Origin: Skermanella rosea
GTDB lineage: Bacteria; Pseudomonadota; Alphaproteobacteria; Azospirillales; Azospirillaceae
Direction of reading: 5' to 3'
DNA length: 64,000 bases
Assembly: GCF_016806835.2 (NCBI RefSeq)
Contig: NZ_CP086112.1
Coordinates: 80,001-144,000, forward strand
Shown: positions 16,896 through 26,864 of the stretch, piece by piece
Numbering within the stretch: position 1 is the stretch's first letter
How the letters are laid out: every line of letters starts with the position of its first letter
Notes under the pieces: generated by a model
What the model was told of the DNA's origin: nothing
What the model saw: only the letters and a program-made list of their open reading frames with translations
The model's database searches: none
Translations under genes and position numbers: made by a program

Positions 16896-18524
16896 ATGCG
16901 TACCCTGATGCTTGCCGGCGCCCTCGCGTCGGCCCTGCTGTGCGGAACCGCACTCACCCAGGCAGCCGGTGCCGCCGATATCAAGAACGGCGGCTCCATG
17001 ATCGTGACCTACAAGGACGATGTCGCGACGCTGGACCCGGCGATCGGCTACGACTGGCAGAACTGGTCGATGATCAAGGCACTGTTCGACGGCCTGATGG
17101 ATTACGAGCCCGGCACGACGACCCTGCGGCCGAACTTGGCCGAGAGCTACGAGATGTCGGCCGACGGCATGACCTACACCTTCAAGCTCCGGCCGGGGGT
17201 CAAGTTCCACAACGGGCGGGCGCTCACCGCCGAGGACATCAAGTATTCGATCGAGCGCACCGTCAACCCCGCGACCCAGAGCCCCGGCGCCGGCTTCTTC
17301 GGATCGATCAAGGGCTTCGAGGAGGCGACGGCCGGCGACGGCAGCCTGTCCGGCATCACGGTGGTCGATCCCCGGACCGTCAGGATCGAGCTGTCGCGCC
17401 CCGACGCCACGTTCCTGCACGTGATGGCGATCAACTTCTCCTTCGCCGTCCCGAAGGAGGAGGTCGAGAAGTCCGGCGCCGATTTCGGCAAGCAGCCGGT
17501 CGGCACCGGCGCCTTCAAGCTGGCGGAGTGGGTGCTGGGCCAGCGGGTCGTGTTCGAGCGCAATCCCGACTACTTCGAACAGGGGCTGCCGCACCTGGAC
17601 CAGATCACCTTCGAGATCGGGCAGGAACCGACCGTGGCCCTGCTCCGGCTGGAGCGGGGCGAGGTGGACGTGCTGGGCGACGGCATCCCGCCGGCCCGTT
17701 TCCTGGAAGTCCGCGGCAACGCGAAGAACAAGGACCTGATCGCCGAGGGCGGCCAGCTCCATACCGGCTACGTCGCCATGAACGTGTTGATGGAGCCGTT
17801 CGACGATGTCCGGGTCCGCCGGGCCGTCAACATGGCGATCAACAAGGACCGCATCGTCCGCATCATCAACGGCCGCGCCGTTCCGGCGACCCAGCCGCTG
17901 CCGCCGACCATGCCGGGCTATGCCAAGGGCTACGAGGGATACGCCTTCGACCAGAACAAGGCCAAGGCGCTGCTGGCCGAGGCCGGGTTCCCCGACGGCT
18001 TCGATACCGAGATCCTGGCCAACAACACCGATCCCAACCCGCGCATCGTCCAGGCGATCCAGCAGGACCTGGCCGCGGTCGGCATCCGGGCGGCGGTCAA
18101 GACGCTGGCCCAGGCCAACGTGATCGCGGCCGGCGGCGAGCCGCAGGGCGCCCCGATGATCTGGTCCGGCGGCATGGCCTGGATCGCGGACTTCCCCGAC
18201 CCGTCCAACTTCTACGGCCCGATCCTGGGCTGCGCCGGCGCGGTGCCGGGCGGCTGGAACTGGTCCTGGTACTGCAACAAGGACCTGGACGCGAAGGCTG
18301 CCGCGGCCGACGCCATGGTCGATCCCGCGAAGAAGGAGGAGCGCACCGCCGCCTGGCGCGACATCTACCTGAAGATCATGGAGGACGCCCCCTGGGCTCC
18401 CGTGTTCAACGAGCAGCGCTTCACCATGCACAGCGCCCGCATGGGCGGCCCCGACGCGATCTTCGTCGACCCCGTCCATATCCCGGTCAATTACGAGCAA
18501 GTGTACGCAACCGATGTCCAGTAA
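16896..18524 (+). CDS. ABC transporter substrate-binding protein, family 5 (dipeptide/opine/nickel type)
   Basis: 542 residues. Sec signal peptide of about 26 residues (LAGALASALLCGTALTQAAG then AADIKNGG). The mature protein shows the SBP_bac_5 pattern: VATLDPAIGYDWQN, LAESYEMSADGMTYTFKLRP, the signature region VKFHNGRALTAEDIKYS (about 108-124), and a C-terminal lobe with WSGGMAWIADFPDPSNF. Members bind short peptides, opines, glutathione or metal chelates in the periplasm. The stop overlaps the start of the amidase gene by 11 bp (18514-18524). The amidase in the operon hints at an amide-containing ligand; this is inference. Confidence 0.9.
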   Translation: MRTLMLAGALASALLCGTALTQAAGAADIKNGGSMIVTYKDDVATLDPAIGYDWQNWSMIKALFDGLMDYEPGTTTLRPNLAESYEMSADGMTYTFKLRPGVKFHNGRALTAEDIKYSIERTVNPATQSPGAGFFGSIKGFEEATAGDGSLSGITVVDPRTVRIELSRPDATFLHVMAINFSFAVPKEEVEKSGADFGKQPVGTGAFKLAEWVLGQRVVFERNPDYFEQGLPHLDQITFEIGQEPTVALLRLERGEVDVLGDGIPPARFLEVRGNAKNKDLIAEGGQLHTGYVAMNVLMEPFDDVRVRRAVNMAINKDRIVRIINGRAVPATQPLPPTMPGYAKGYEGYAFDQNKAKALLAEAGFPDGFDTEILANNTDPNPRIVQAIQQDLAAVGIRAAVKTLAQANVIAAGGEPQGAPMIWSGGMAWIADFPDPSNFYGPILGCAGAVPGGWNWSWYCNKDLDAKAAAADAMVDPAKKEERTAAWRDIYLKIMEDAPWAPVFNEQRFTMHSARMGGPDAIFVDPVHIPVNYEQVYATDVQ

Positions 18525-19482
18525 CCACACCCACGCGCCCGGACAGGGGCACGGCCACACCATCCACCGCCACTGCCACCACCATGGCTGGGACAATTCC
18601 AATACCCCGATCCTGACCATCGCCCCGGGCGAGACCGTGGAGTTCGAGACGGTGGACAGCTCGGGCGGGCAGCTCGGCCCCGGCAGCGTGCTGGACGACC
18701 TGCTCCGGCTCGATTTCGGCAAGGTCAACCCGGTCACCGGCCCGGTCCATATCGACGGGGCGGAGCCGGGCGACGCGCTGAAGGTGACCCTGGTCTCCTT
18801 CAGGCCGTCCGGCTGGGGCTGGACCGCCAACATTCCCGGCTTCGGGCTGCTGGCCGACCAGTTCACCGAAGCCGCGCTGCACATCTGGAAATACGATCCC
18901 GCCAGCATGGCGCCGGCCCTCTACGGACCCGGCGGCCGGGTTCCCCTCAAGCCCTTCACCGGCACGATCGGGCTGGCACCGGCCGAGCCGGGGCTGCACA
19001 GCGTGGTTCCGCCGCGCAGGGTAGGGGGCAACCTGGACGTCCGCGACCTGTGCGCCGGCACCGAGCTGTACCTGCCGGTCGAGGTGGCGGGAGCCCTGTT
19101 CTCCGTCGGCGACACCCACGCGGCCCAGGGAGACGGCGAGGTCTGCGGCACCGCCATCGAGAGCCCGATGGACGTCACCCTGAAGTTCGAGCTGGTCAAG
19201 GGCGCCAACCTGGCCTTCCCGCGCTTCCGCACCCGAGGTCCGGTGACCCGCCACCTGGACGCGGAAGGATACGAAGTGACCACCGGCGTGGGTCCCGACC
19301 TGATGGAAGGGGCGCGGGCCGCGGTGTCGGGCATGATCGACCTGCTGACCGCCCGGCACGGCATGTCGGCGGTCGAGGCCTACATGCTGTGCAGCGTCTG
19401 CGGCGATCTGCGCGTCAGCGAGATCGTGGACATGCCGAACTGGGTGGTCAGTTTCTACTTCCCGCGGGTGGTGCTGTCCTGA
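18514..19482 (+). CDS. Acetamidase/formamidase family protein inside the ABC operon
   Basis: 322 residues of the FmdA/AmdA family, whose members hydrolyse formamide or short amides to the acid and ammonia. Family blocks: [19 protein letters not shown] (about 80-98), [45 protein letters not shown] (about 168-182) and [20 protein letters not shown] (about 196-215), the metal/active-site loop with Asp, His and Cys. The N-terminus is a histidine-rich stretch ([15 protein letters not shown]) that may bind metal. It overlaps the binding-protein gene by 11 bp and is 2 bp before the first ATPase gene, so it is made together with the importer. Likely role: releasing ammonia from the imported compound. 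Confidence 0.88.
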   Translation: MSSNHTHAPGQGHGHTIHRHCHHHGWDNSNTPILTIAPGETVEFETVDSSGGQLGPGSVLDDLLRLDFGKVNPVTGPVHIDGAEPGDALKVTLVSFRPSGWGWTANIPGFGLLADQFTEAALHIWKYDPASMAPALYGPGGRVPLKPFTGTIGLAPAEPGLHSVVPPRRVGGNLDVRDLCAGTELYLPVEVAGALFSVGDTHAAQGDGEVCGTAIESPMDVTLKFELVKGANLAFPRFRTRGPVTRHLDAEGYEVTTGVGPDLMEGARAAVSGMIDLLTARHGMSAVEAYMLCSVCGDLRVSEIVDMPNWVVSFYFPRVVLS

Positions 19483-19484
19483 CC

Positions 19485-20468
19485 ATGTCCGAAACCAGGC
19501 CGCTGCTGGAGGTGCGGGACCTGACCGTCAGCTTCGGCGGGCGGGACCGGGGCGATGCCCGCGCCACCGTGCTGGACGGGGTCGGCTTCACCCTGAACGC
19601 CGGCTCGGTGGTCGGGCTGGTCGGCGAGTCCGGCTGCGGCAAGAGCGTCACCGCCATGTCGATCCTGCGCCTGCTGCCCTCTCCGCCGAGCCGGGTGGAG
19701 CGGGGCAGCGTGCGGTTCGACGGCATCGACCTGCTGTCCCTGGACGAAGGCGCCATGCGCGACATGCGGGGCAACCGCATCGGCATGATCTTCCAGGAGC
19801 CCATGACCAGCCTCAACCCAACCTTTACGGTCGGCTGGCAGATCGACGAGGCGCTGCGCCTTCACACGGGGCTGGACCGGGCGGAGCGGCACCGGCGCTG
19901 CCTGGAACTGCTCCGCCTCGTCGGGATCGGGGCGCCGGAGCGGCGGCTCGCGCAGTACCCGCACGAGCTATCCGGCGGCCTGCGCCAGCGCATCATGATC
20001 GCCATGGCGCTGGCCTGCGAGCCGCGCCTGCTGGTGGCGGACGAGCCGACCACCGCGCTCGACGTGACGATCCAGGCGCAGATCCTGGACCTGCTCTCAA
20101 GCCTGCGCGAGCGGCTGGGCATGGCGATCCTGCTGATCACCCACGATCTGGGCGTGGTCGCGGAATACTGCGACGAGGTCGTGGTGATGTATGCCGGCCG
20201 GGTGGTCGAGACGGCGCCGGTCCGACCCCTGTTCGCCCGTCCGCGCCACCCCTACACCGCGGGGCTGCTTGCCTCCATGCCCAGGCTCGACGGCGGGCGC
20301 GGCGTGCTGCCAACCATCCCCGGCATGGTGCCGAGCCCCGGCAAGCGCCCGCCGGGTTGCCCCTTCGCCGACCGCTGCCCCAACGTCCTGGACCGCTGCC
20401 GGGCCGAGATGCCCCCGCTGGCCGGCGGCCCGGACCGCCATGCCTTCGCCTGCTGGAACCCCGCGTGA
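19485..20468 (+). CDS. ABC transporter ATP-binding protein (DppD-like)
   Basis: 327 residues. Walker [11 protein letters not shown] (about 46-55), Q-loop [12 protein letters not shown], signature LSGGLRQRI, Walker [15 protein letters not shown] and the H-loop LLITHDLG. The C-terminal oligopeptide-transporter domain has the cysteine cluster [15 protein letters not shown]; in this family the cysteines can hold an Fe-S cluster. Start ATG 19485; its TGA overlaps the next ATG by one base. It pairs with the DppF-like ATPase. Confidence 0.93.
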   Translation: MSETRPLLEVRDLTVSFGGRDRGDARATVLDGVGFTLNAGSVVGLVGESGCGKSVTAMSILRLLPSPPSRVERGSVRFDGIDLLSLDEGAMRDMRGNRIGMIFQEPMTSLNPTFTVGWQIDEALRLHTGLDRAERHRRCLELLRLVGIGAPERRLAQYPHELSGGLRQRIMIAMALACEPRLLVADEPTTALDVTIQAQILDLLSSLRERLGMAILLITHDLGVVAEYCDEVVVMYAGRVVETAPVRPLFARPRHPYTAGLLASMPRLDGGRGVLPTIPGMVPSPGKRPPGCPFADRCPNVLDRCRAEMPPLAGGPDRHAFACWNPA

Positions 20469-21451
20469 TGACTTCGGCCCCCGAAACGACGGCGCCCGAC
20501 GACCTGCTGACGGTCGAGAACCTGACCAAGCATTTCCCGATCAAGGGCGGCGGCGTGATCCACGCCGTCAACGGCGTCAGCCTGCGCCAGCGGCGGGGCG
20601 AGACGATCGGCATCGTCGGCGAGTCCGGCTGCGGCAAGTCCACCCTGGCGCGGCTGTGCCTGCGGCTGGTGGAGCCTACCTCCGGCGCGATCCGGTTCGA
20701 CGGCGAGGACATCAGGGCCTTGCCGGCGCGTGCGCTCCGCGCCAAGCGCCGCGACATGCAGATCATCTTCCAGGACCCCTACGCCTCGCTCGACCCCCGG
20801 ATGAGCGTCGGCGACATCATCCGAGAGCCGCTGGACATCCACGGCATCGGCAGCCGGGTCGAGCGGCGGGCCCAAGTCGCCCAACTGCTGGAGAAAGTCG
20901 GGCTTCCTCCCGATGCCGCCCGCCGCTATCCGCACGAGTTCTCCGGCGGGCAACGCCAGCGCATCGGCATCGCCCGGGCGATCGCGCTGAAGCCCAAACT
21001 GGTCGTCGCGGACGAGCCGGTCTCCGCCCTGGACCTGTCGATCCAGTCCCAGGTGCTGAACCTGCTGGTGGCGCTACGGGCGGAGATGAACCTGTCCTAC
21101 CTGTTCATCTCCCACGACCTCGCGGTGATCCGCTACATCAGCGACCGGGTCGCGGTGATGTATCTGGGCCGGATCGTCGAGCTGGCCGACGTGGACACGC
21201 TCTACGCCGACCCCGCCCACCCCTACACCCGGGCGCTGCTGTCGGCGATCCCGCAGCCCGACCCGGAACGCCGTCGTGCCCGCACCATCCTGGCCGGCGA
21301 CCTGCCCAACCCTGAATCACCGCCGCCCGGCTGCCCCTTCCATCCCCGCTGCCCCGCCGCCATGGACCATTGCCGCACCCTCGAGCCGGCGGAGCGGAAC
21401 ATCGGCACCCCGGACAGGCCGCATCTGGTGAGCTGCCATCTTTACGGTTGA
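20468..21451 (+). CDS. ABC transporter ATP-binding protein (DppF-like)
   Basis: 327 residues. Walker [12 protein letters not shown] (about 56-66), Q-loop [18 protein letters not shown], signature [10 protein letters not shown], Walker [16 protein letters not shown]-loop FISHDLAV, and the C-terminal cysteine block [16 protein letters not shown]. The start is the ATG that shares its A with the stop of the preceding ATPase gene (TGATG). Last gene of the importer operon; the ParD-like gene follows 52 bp later on the same strand but belongs to another module. Confidence 0.93.
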   Translation: MTSAPETTAPDDLLTVENLTKHFPIKGGGVIHAVNGVSLRQRRGETIGIVGESGCGKSTLARLCLRLVEPTSGAIRFDGEDIRALPARALRAKRRDMQIIFQDPYASLDPRMSVGDIIREPLDIHGIGSRVERRAQVAQLLEKVGLPPDAARRYPHEFSGGQRQRIGIARAIALKPKLVVADEPVSALDLSIQSQVLNLLVALRAEMNLSYLFISHDLAVIRYISDRVAVMYLGRIVELADVDTLYADPAHPYTRALLSAIPQPDPERRRARTILAGDLPNPESPPPGCPFHPRCPAAMDHCRTLEPAERNIGTPDRPHLVSCHLYG

Positions 21452-21503
21452 TGCCGGGTGGTACACAGTGAAGGGTAACGGCGTCGGCTTTCAGGATTAT
21501 GGC

Positions 21504-21776
21504 ATGACGGTCAAGACATCGATTTCCTTGACGGATGAGCAGGAAGCATATGCCCGAAGCCTTGTGACCGCCGGTCGGTATTCCAGTCTCAGCGCGGTGC
21601 TTCAGCAGGGGCTCGAACTGCTCAGGCGCGACAACGAGGCGCGCAATGCGAAAATCGCCGGCCTGCGGGCACTGATCGACCGGCGCCATTCGGAAGGCTT
21701 CGTCTCTCTCGAGGAAAGCGAGCGGGACATCGACGCGATGCTGGAGAACAGAAGACAGGATCGTGCGAATTTATGA
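21504..21776 (+). CDS. parD: ParD-like type II antitoxin (ribbon-helix-helix)
   Basis: 90 residues. The N-terminal ribbon-helix-helix is clear: TVKTSISLTDEQEAYARSLV with the strand TVKTSISL, then GRYSSLSAVLQQGLELLRRD (about 25-44). The C-terminal half is a charged helix (RHSEGFVSLEESERDIDAML) that normally wraps ParE. The ATG at 21504 fits the family; an upstream in-frame start would add 12 unrelated residues. The toxin frame starts 14 bp before its stop, the usual parDE overlap, but that toxin is broken. The antitoxin may therefore be orphaned, or neutralise a ParE elsewhere. Confidence 0.85.
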   Translation: MTVKTSISLTDEQEAYARSLVTAGRYSSLSAVLQQGLELLRRDNEARNAKIAGLRALIDRRHSEGFVSLEESERDIDAMLENRRQDRANL

Positions 21777-21994
21777 CGTCCGTCCGGCCAGGGGCGTCGT
21801 CCGCGACTTGGCGCTGATTGAAAGCTTCCTCTTAAAATCATTCCGGAATATGGCCGGGCCTGCGCACCGTGACCAAAGAAAAGTTCATCTTCTACTTCGA
21901 GATCGACGAGGTCAGGTCGGAAGTCAGGATTCTTGCCGTCTTCTTTGGAGGAGAAGATCACACGCAGAGGATCATGGACTGGCTCCAATACTGA
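21763..21994 (+). pseudogene. parE: Degenerate parE toxin gene (internal deletion and frameshift)
   Basis: From the GTG at 21763 the frame reads RIYDVRPARGVVRDLALIES, a ParE N-terminus, up to FRNMAGP (about 21859). The remaining ParE-like sequence is in the next frame from 21860: LRTVTKEKFIFYFEIDEV, then VRILAVFFGGEDH and QRIMDWLQY before a TGA at 21992-21994. Together the two parts give about 77 residues against 90-100 for intact ParE, so roughly 20 residues were lost at the frame change. The toxin is almost surely inactive. Confidence 0.8.
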
Positions 21995-22233
21995 AGCGAT
22001 GCGCCTTCGTCTATCGCTGCGCGACGCCGGTCTGGATCGCCATCCGCGTCGGGTCCCGGTAGCGCCCAAGCTTCTCCCGCATCTTCCATCCAGTATAGAT
22101 CCGTGTTTCGGGCGGATCAACCCGAAAGTCGTGGAATCGTTGCGGGACTGAGGGGGAGAAACGTCTTCAAGGCGGGGCGAGGGCACTGCATACTGAAGGC
22201 TCGGACAGCGGCAATAATCGAAGAGGCACGGCG

Positions 22234-23001
22234 ATGACCCTCCAGGCGATCATCTTCGACGTCGACGGCACCCTCGCGGAAACCGAGGAGGAGCATCGCC
22301 GGGCCTTCAACGAAACCTTCGGCAGTTTCGGCCTGGACTGGCACTGGGACCGCCGGCTTTATGCCGAACTGCTCAGGGTGACCGGCGGCAAGGAGCGCAT
22401 CCGCGATTATGTCAGCCGCCACCGCCCGGCCGAGGCGGGCAGGGTGGAGCCGATCGTCGGCGAGATCCACAGGGCCAAGACGGACCGCTACGTCTCGAAC
22501 CTCGCTGCGGACGGCATAGCACTCCGTCCCGGCGTGGCGCGGCTGATCCGGGAGGCGGCGGACGCCGGCCTGCGGCTCGCCATCGCGACCACCACCAGCC
22601 TGCCCAACGTGAAGATCCTGCTGAAGCAGGCGCTGGGGCCGGACGCCCTGGGCCTGTTCGAGGTGATCGCCGCCGGCGACATGGTCGAAGCCAAGAAGCC
22701 GGCGCCGGACGTCTACCTGCTGGCGCTCGACCGGCTGGGGCTTCCGGGCCAGGCCTGCGTCGCGATCGAGGATTCCTACAACGGCGTCATGGCGGCGCGG
22801 CGCGCCGGCATCCCGACCCTCGCCACCACCAGCGACTATACCCGGTTCGAGGACCTGCGCTACGCCATGGGCGTGCTGTCGGACCTGGGCGAGCCCGACG
22901 CGCCGTTCCTGCACCTCGGCGGCATCGGCGCCGGGGAGCGCTGCGTCACCGTCGAGATGCTGAGACGCTACGGCCGAAGCACCACCTTGAGCGCCGGGTA
23001 G
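22234..23001 (+). CDS. HAD-family hydrolase, CbbY/phosphoglycolate-phosphatase-like
   Basis: 255 residues. Motif I FDVDGTLAETEEEH (9-22, nucleophile Asp9 and acid Asp11), a helical cap, motif II LAIATTTS (Thr), motif III Lys in EAKKPAPDVY (about 152), and motif IV IEDSYNGVMAA (about 176). The CbbY group removes phosphate from sugar phosphates such as xylulose-1,5-bisphosphate. Its 3' end overlaps the tail of the leftward FGGY kinase by 34 bp, and it borders the polyol regulon, so a housekeeping or proofreading role on a sugar phosphate is plausible. AAGAGG precedes the ATG. Confidence 0.88.
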   Translation: MTLQAIIFDVDGTLAETEEEHRRAFNETFGSFGLDWHWDRRLYAELLRVTGGKERIRDYVSRHRPAEAGRVEPIVGEIHRAKTDRYVSNLAADGIALRPGVARLIREAADAGLRLAIATTTSLPNVKILLKQALGPDALGLFEVIAAGDMVEAKKPAPDVYLLALDRLGLPGQACVAIEDSYNGVMAARRAGIPTLATTSDYTRFEDLRYAMGVLSDLGEPDAPFLHLGGIGAGERCVTVEMLRRYGRSTTLSAG

Positions 23002-24464
23002 AGCGCCTTGTAGGAGTCGTAGACCGGCCGGTACGCCTCGTACCGCTTCATGTCCGGCTCGACCGTCCGGACCACCTGGACCATGCGGCCCGCGGCCGTC
23101 CCGATGTCGTCGTAATGGCCGGCGCCGACCGCCGCCAGGACGGCGCTGCCCAGCATGGGCGCGTTGGCGATGCGGGTCAGCTTGAGCGGCAGGCCGGAGA
23201 CGTCGGCGTGGATCTGGATCCACAGGTCCGAGTTGGTCGCCCCGCCGCAGACCACCACGTCCTCCGGCTTGAAGCCGGCGGCGCCCATGGTCTCCAGGAT
23301 CAGCTCGGTGCCGAAGGCGACGCTCTCCATCATGGCACGGAAGATGTGCGCCGGCCCGTGGCGCAGGGTCAGGCCGGTGATCGCCCCGCGCGAGGCGGAG
23401 TCCGTGTAGGGCGTCCGGTTGCCCTGGAAATGGTCGAGCACGACCAGACCCTCCGAGCCGGGCAGCAGCTCGGCCGCCTCGGCGTTCAGACGCTCGTAGG
23501 TGATGCCGGAATCGATCAGGCGCTTGAACCAGGCGATCACCGATCCGGTCGAGGTCTGGCCGCCCTCGATCGCGTGCAGGCCGGGGATCACCGCGTCGGG
23601 ATATGTTCCCCAGAACCCCGCGCCATGGACCTCCTCGCCCACGAAGCCCAGATGGTTGTGGGACGAGCCGGTGATCATGGCGAGCCGGTTCGGCTGGACC
23701 ACGCCCAGTCCGATCATCCCGATGAAGGCGTCCGATCCGCCCTGGGCGACCGGAAGGCCGGCGGGAAGTCCCAGATGCTCGGCGGCGGCGGGGGTCAGGC
23801 CGCCGATCACCTGGCCCAGTGGCAGCACCTCGCGCGGCCAGCGGTCGAGCAGGGCGGTCAGGCCGAGCTTGGACAGCAGGCCGGCGGCGTAGCCGGTCCG
23901 GCTGTCGTAATGCCAGCGGGTGGACGCGCTGGTGATGTTGGCGACCATGCGGCCGGTCAGGTGGAAATTGATGTAGTCCTGGCAGTCGCAGACATAGTCG
24001 GCCTGCTCGAACAGGTCAGGCTGGTTCTCCGCCATCCAGAGCGACTTGGGGATCATCCACTCGGCCGAGACGGGGCCGCGGCCGGCATTGTTCACCTTCA
24101 GCGCCGGGTCGTCCAGCGCCGCGATGCGGGCGGCCTGGGGGGCGGCCCGCATGTCCATCCAGATGATCGCGGGGCGGAGCGACCGGCCCCGGTCGTCCAT
24201 CGCCACCACGGTGCAGCAGGTCGTGTCGGCGGCCAGCCCGACCACCTGGTCGGGGCGGATGCCGGCCTTGCCGACCGCCTGGCGGACCGAGGCGCCGAGC
24301 GCCCGCCACCAGTCCTCCGGGCTCTGCTCGGCCCAGCCGGCCTGGGGAAACCGCGTCTCGATCGGCGTCACGCCCTCGGCGACCAAGCCGCCGTCCAGGT
24401 CGAAGACGCCCGCCCGCATGCTCTCGGTGCCTGCGTCGATGCCGATCACGTAGATGTCTGCCAT
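22968..24464 (-). CDS. FGGY-family carbohydrate kinase (ribulokinase-like)
   Basis: 498 residues in the two-domain FGGY fold: VIGIDAGTESMRAGVFDLDG at the N-terminus (phosphate-1 loop), IIWMDMRAAPQA (about 108), YVCDCQDYINFHLTG (about 160), GGSDAFIGMIGLG (adenosine side), and VVCGGATNSDLWIQIHADV (phosphate-2 loop, about 412). Length and the DCQDYINFHLTG block are closer to L-ribulokinase/D-ribulokinase relatives than to glycerol kinase. It likely phosphorylates the keto-sugar made by the polyol dehydrogenase at 25788. It is downstream of the ABC ATPase gene on the same strand (43-bp gap), making a two-gene leftward operon. Confidence 0.87.
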   Translation of the reverse strand: MADIYVIGIDAGTESMRAGVFDLDGGLVAEGVTPIETRFPQAGWAEQSPEDWWRALGASVRQAVGKAGIRPDQVVGLAADTTCCTVVAMDDRGRSLRPAIIWMDMRAAPQAARIAALDDPALKVNNAGRGPVSAEWMIPKSLWMAENQPDLFEQADYVCDCQDYINFHLTGRMVANITSASTRWHYDSRTGYAAGLLSKLGLTALLDRWPREVLPLGQVIGGLTPAAAEHLGLPAGLPVAQGGSDAFIGMIGLGVVQPNRLAMITGSSHNHLGFVGEEVHGAGFWGTYPDAVIPGLHAIEGGQTSTGSVIAWFKRLIDSGITYERLNAEAAELLPGSEGLVVLDHFQGNRTPYTDSASRGAITGLTLRHGPAHIFRAMMESVAFGTELILETMGAAGFKPEDVVVCGGATNSDLWIQIHADVSGLPLKLTRIANAPMLGSAVLAAVGAGHYDDIGTAAGRMVQVVRTVEPDMKRYEAYRPVYDSYKALYPALKVVLRP

Positions 24465-24507
24465 CACGCACCTGATCTCGGGAAAAGGGAAGGGGAGACG
24501 GGAAGCC

Positions 24508-25620
<1,113 letters not shown>

Positions 25621-25695
25621 TTGCTCTCCCCTCCCCAAGTTTCTCGTTCTCGCACCGGTGCTCGTCCCCAACCCTGGCTAAGCCGAATAAATGTA

Positions 25696-25769
25696 TTGTC
25701 GGAATTACAAAAGCTTGACACTCTTAGTTTCCTCACAATACGATATTTGTAAATTCATTCTTACAAAAG
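25696..25769. promoter_or_regulatory. Divergent promoter/operator region of the polyol regulon
   Basis: An AT-rich island in GC-rich DNA. Rightward promoter: TTGACA (25715-25720), 18-bp spacer, TACGAT (25739-25744). Just downstream is a perfect dyad TTTGTAA-8-TTACAAA (25746-25752 and 25761-25767). The 9-mer TTACAAAAG occurs twice (25705 and 25761), and TTGT/ACAA also flank 25696-25710. The dyad sits over the expected transcription start, a position suiting the SorC-type regulator encoded at 30093. Confidence 0.6.
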
Positions 25770-25787
25770 TCAAGGAGGAGACCCAGC

Positions 25788-26819
25788 ATGCGCGCCGCGT
25801 ACATCCACGGGATCCGGGATATCCGGGTGGGCGACAAGCCGACCCCCCAGCCCGCGGCCAACGAGGTTCTCCTGAGCGTCAGCGCCGTCGGCGTATGCGG
25901 CAGCGACCTGCATTACTACAAGGAAGGGGCGATCGGCTCCGCCCGGATCAGCCAGCCCTTCGTGCCGGGGCACGAGTTCGCCGCCCACGTGATCGAGGAC
26001 CGGCCAGACCTGGGCCTGAAGGCCGGCCAGCTGGTCGCGGTCGATCCGGCGAAGCCGTGCGGCCATTGCGAATGGTGCGAGCGCGGCCACGTCAACCTGT
26101 GCCCGAACGTCGAGTTCATGGGCGCGCCGCCGACCACCCACGGCGCCATGACCGAGCTGATCTCCGCCGCTCCCAGCCAGATCTTCCCGGTGCCGGACAA
26201 TTTCACCGACATCCAGGCGGTCATGCTGGAGCCGCTGGGCGTCGCGATCCACGCCATGGACCTGGCCAAGATGAAGCGGGTGTTGGAGACGGTCGCGATC
26301 ATCGGCAGCGGCCCGATCGGGCTGTGCCTGCTCCAGCTCGCCAAGTTGATGTGCAAGGACAAGGTCTACGCGATCGACCCCGTGGGCTACCGCGCCAGCC
26401 TGGCGAAGAAGCTGGGCGCCGACGAGGTCGCCGACAGCCATACCGCCATCGCCGACTGGACCGGCGGCCGGGGCGTCGATTTGGTGCTGGAGGCTACCAA
26501 TTCGCCCCTGGGCTTCCAGATCGCGGCGGAGTCCGCGCGCATCGGCGGCCGGATCGTGCTGGTCGGCATCCCCGACGGCGACCAGTACGTCCCGCTCAGC
26601 GCGTCGCTGCTGCGGCGCAAGGGTCTGGACATCAAGATGTCGCGGCGCATGGGCCATGTCTACGAGCGCGCCATCAAGCTGGTCGCCGACGGCCGGGTGG
26701 ACGTGGATACCATGGTGACCCATCGCTTCGCCCTCGATAAGGCCGACGACGCCTTCAGCTATCCGGCTGAGTTCCACGACGGCGCGGTGAAGACCATCAT
26801 CCTGCCGAACCAGGCCTGA
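25788..26819 (+). CDS. Zinc-dependent polyol dehydrogenase (xylitol/sorbitol/L-idonate dehydrogenase-like MDR)
   Basis: 343 residues of the medium-chain dehydrogenase family. Catalytic zinc site: Cys in GVCGSDLHYYKEG (about 38) and His in PGHEFAAHVIED (about 63). The structural-zinc cysteines lie in CGHCEWCERGHVNLC (about 92-106), and the NAD-binding motif is IIGSGPIGLCLLQL (about 170). HYYKEGAIG is typical of sorbitol and xylitol dehydrogenases, which oxidise a polyol to the 2-ketose with NAD. AAGGAGGAG precedes the ATG. It heads the rightward operon with the ABC importer, so the imported sugar alcohol is its likely substrate and the FGGY kinase the next step. Confidence 0.88.
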   Translation: MRAAYIHGIRDIRVGDKPTPQPAANEVLLSVSAVGVCGSDLHYYKEGAIGSARISQPFVPGHEFAAHVIEDRPDLGLKAGQLVAVDPAKPCGHCEWCERGHVNLCPNVEFMGAPPTTHGAMTELISAAPSQIFPVPDNFTDIQAVMLEPLGVAIHAMDLAKMKRVLETVAIIGSGPIGLCLLQLAKLMCKDKVYAIDPVGYRASLAKKLGADEVADSHTAIADWTGGRGVDLVLEATNSPLGFQIAAESARIGGRIVLVGIPDGDQYVPLSASLLRRKGLDIKMSRRMGHVYERAIKLVADGRVDVDTMVTHRFALDKADDAFSYPAEFHDGAVKTIILPNQA

Positions 26820-26864
26820 ACTGCAGACCAAACAACATTCCATCAAAAACATCCTGGAGGGAAC

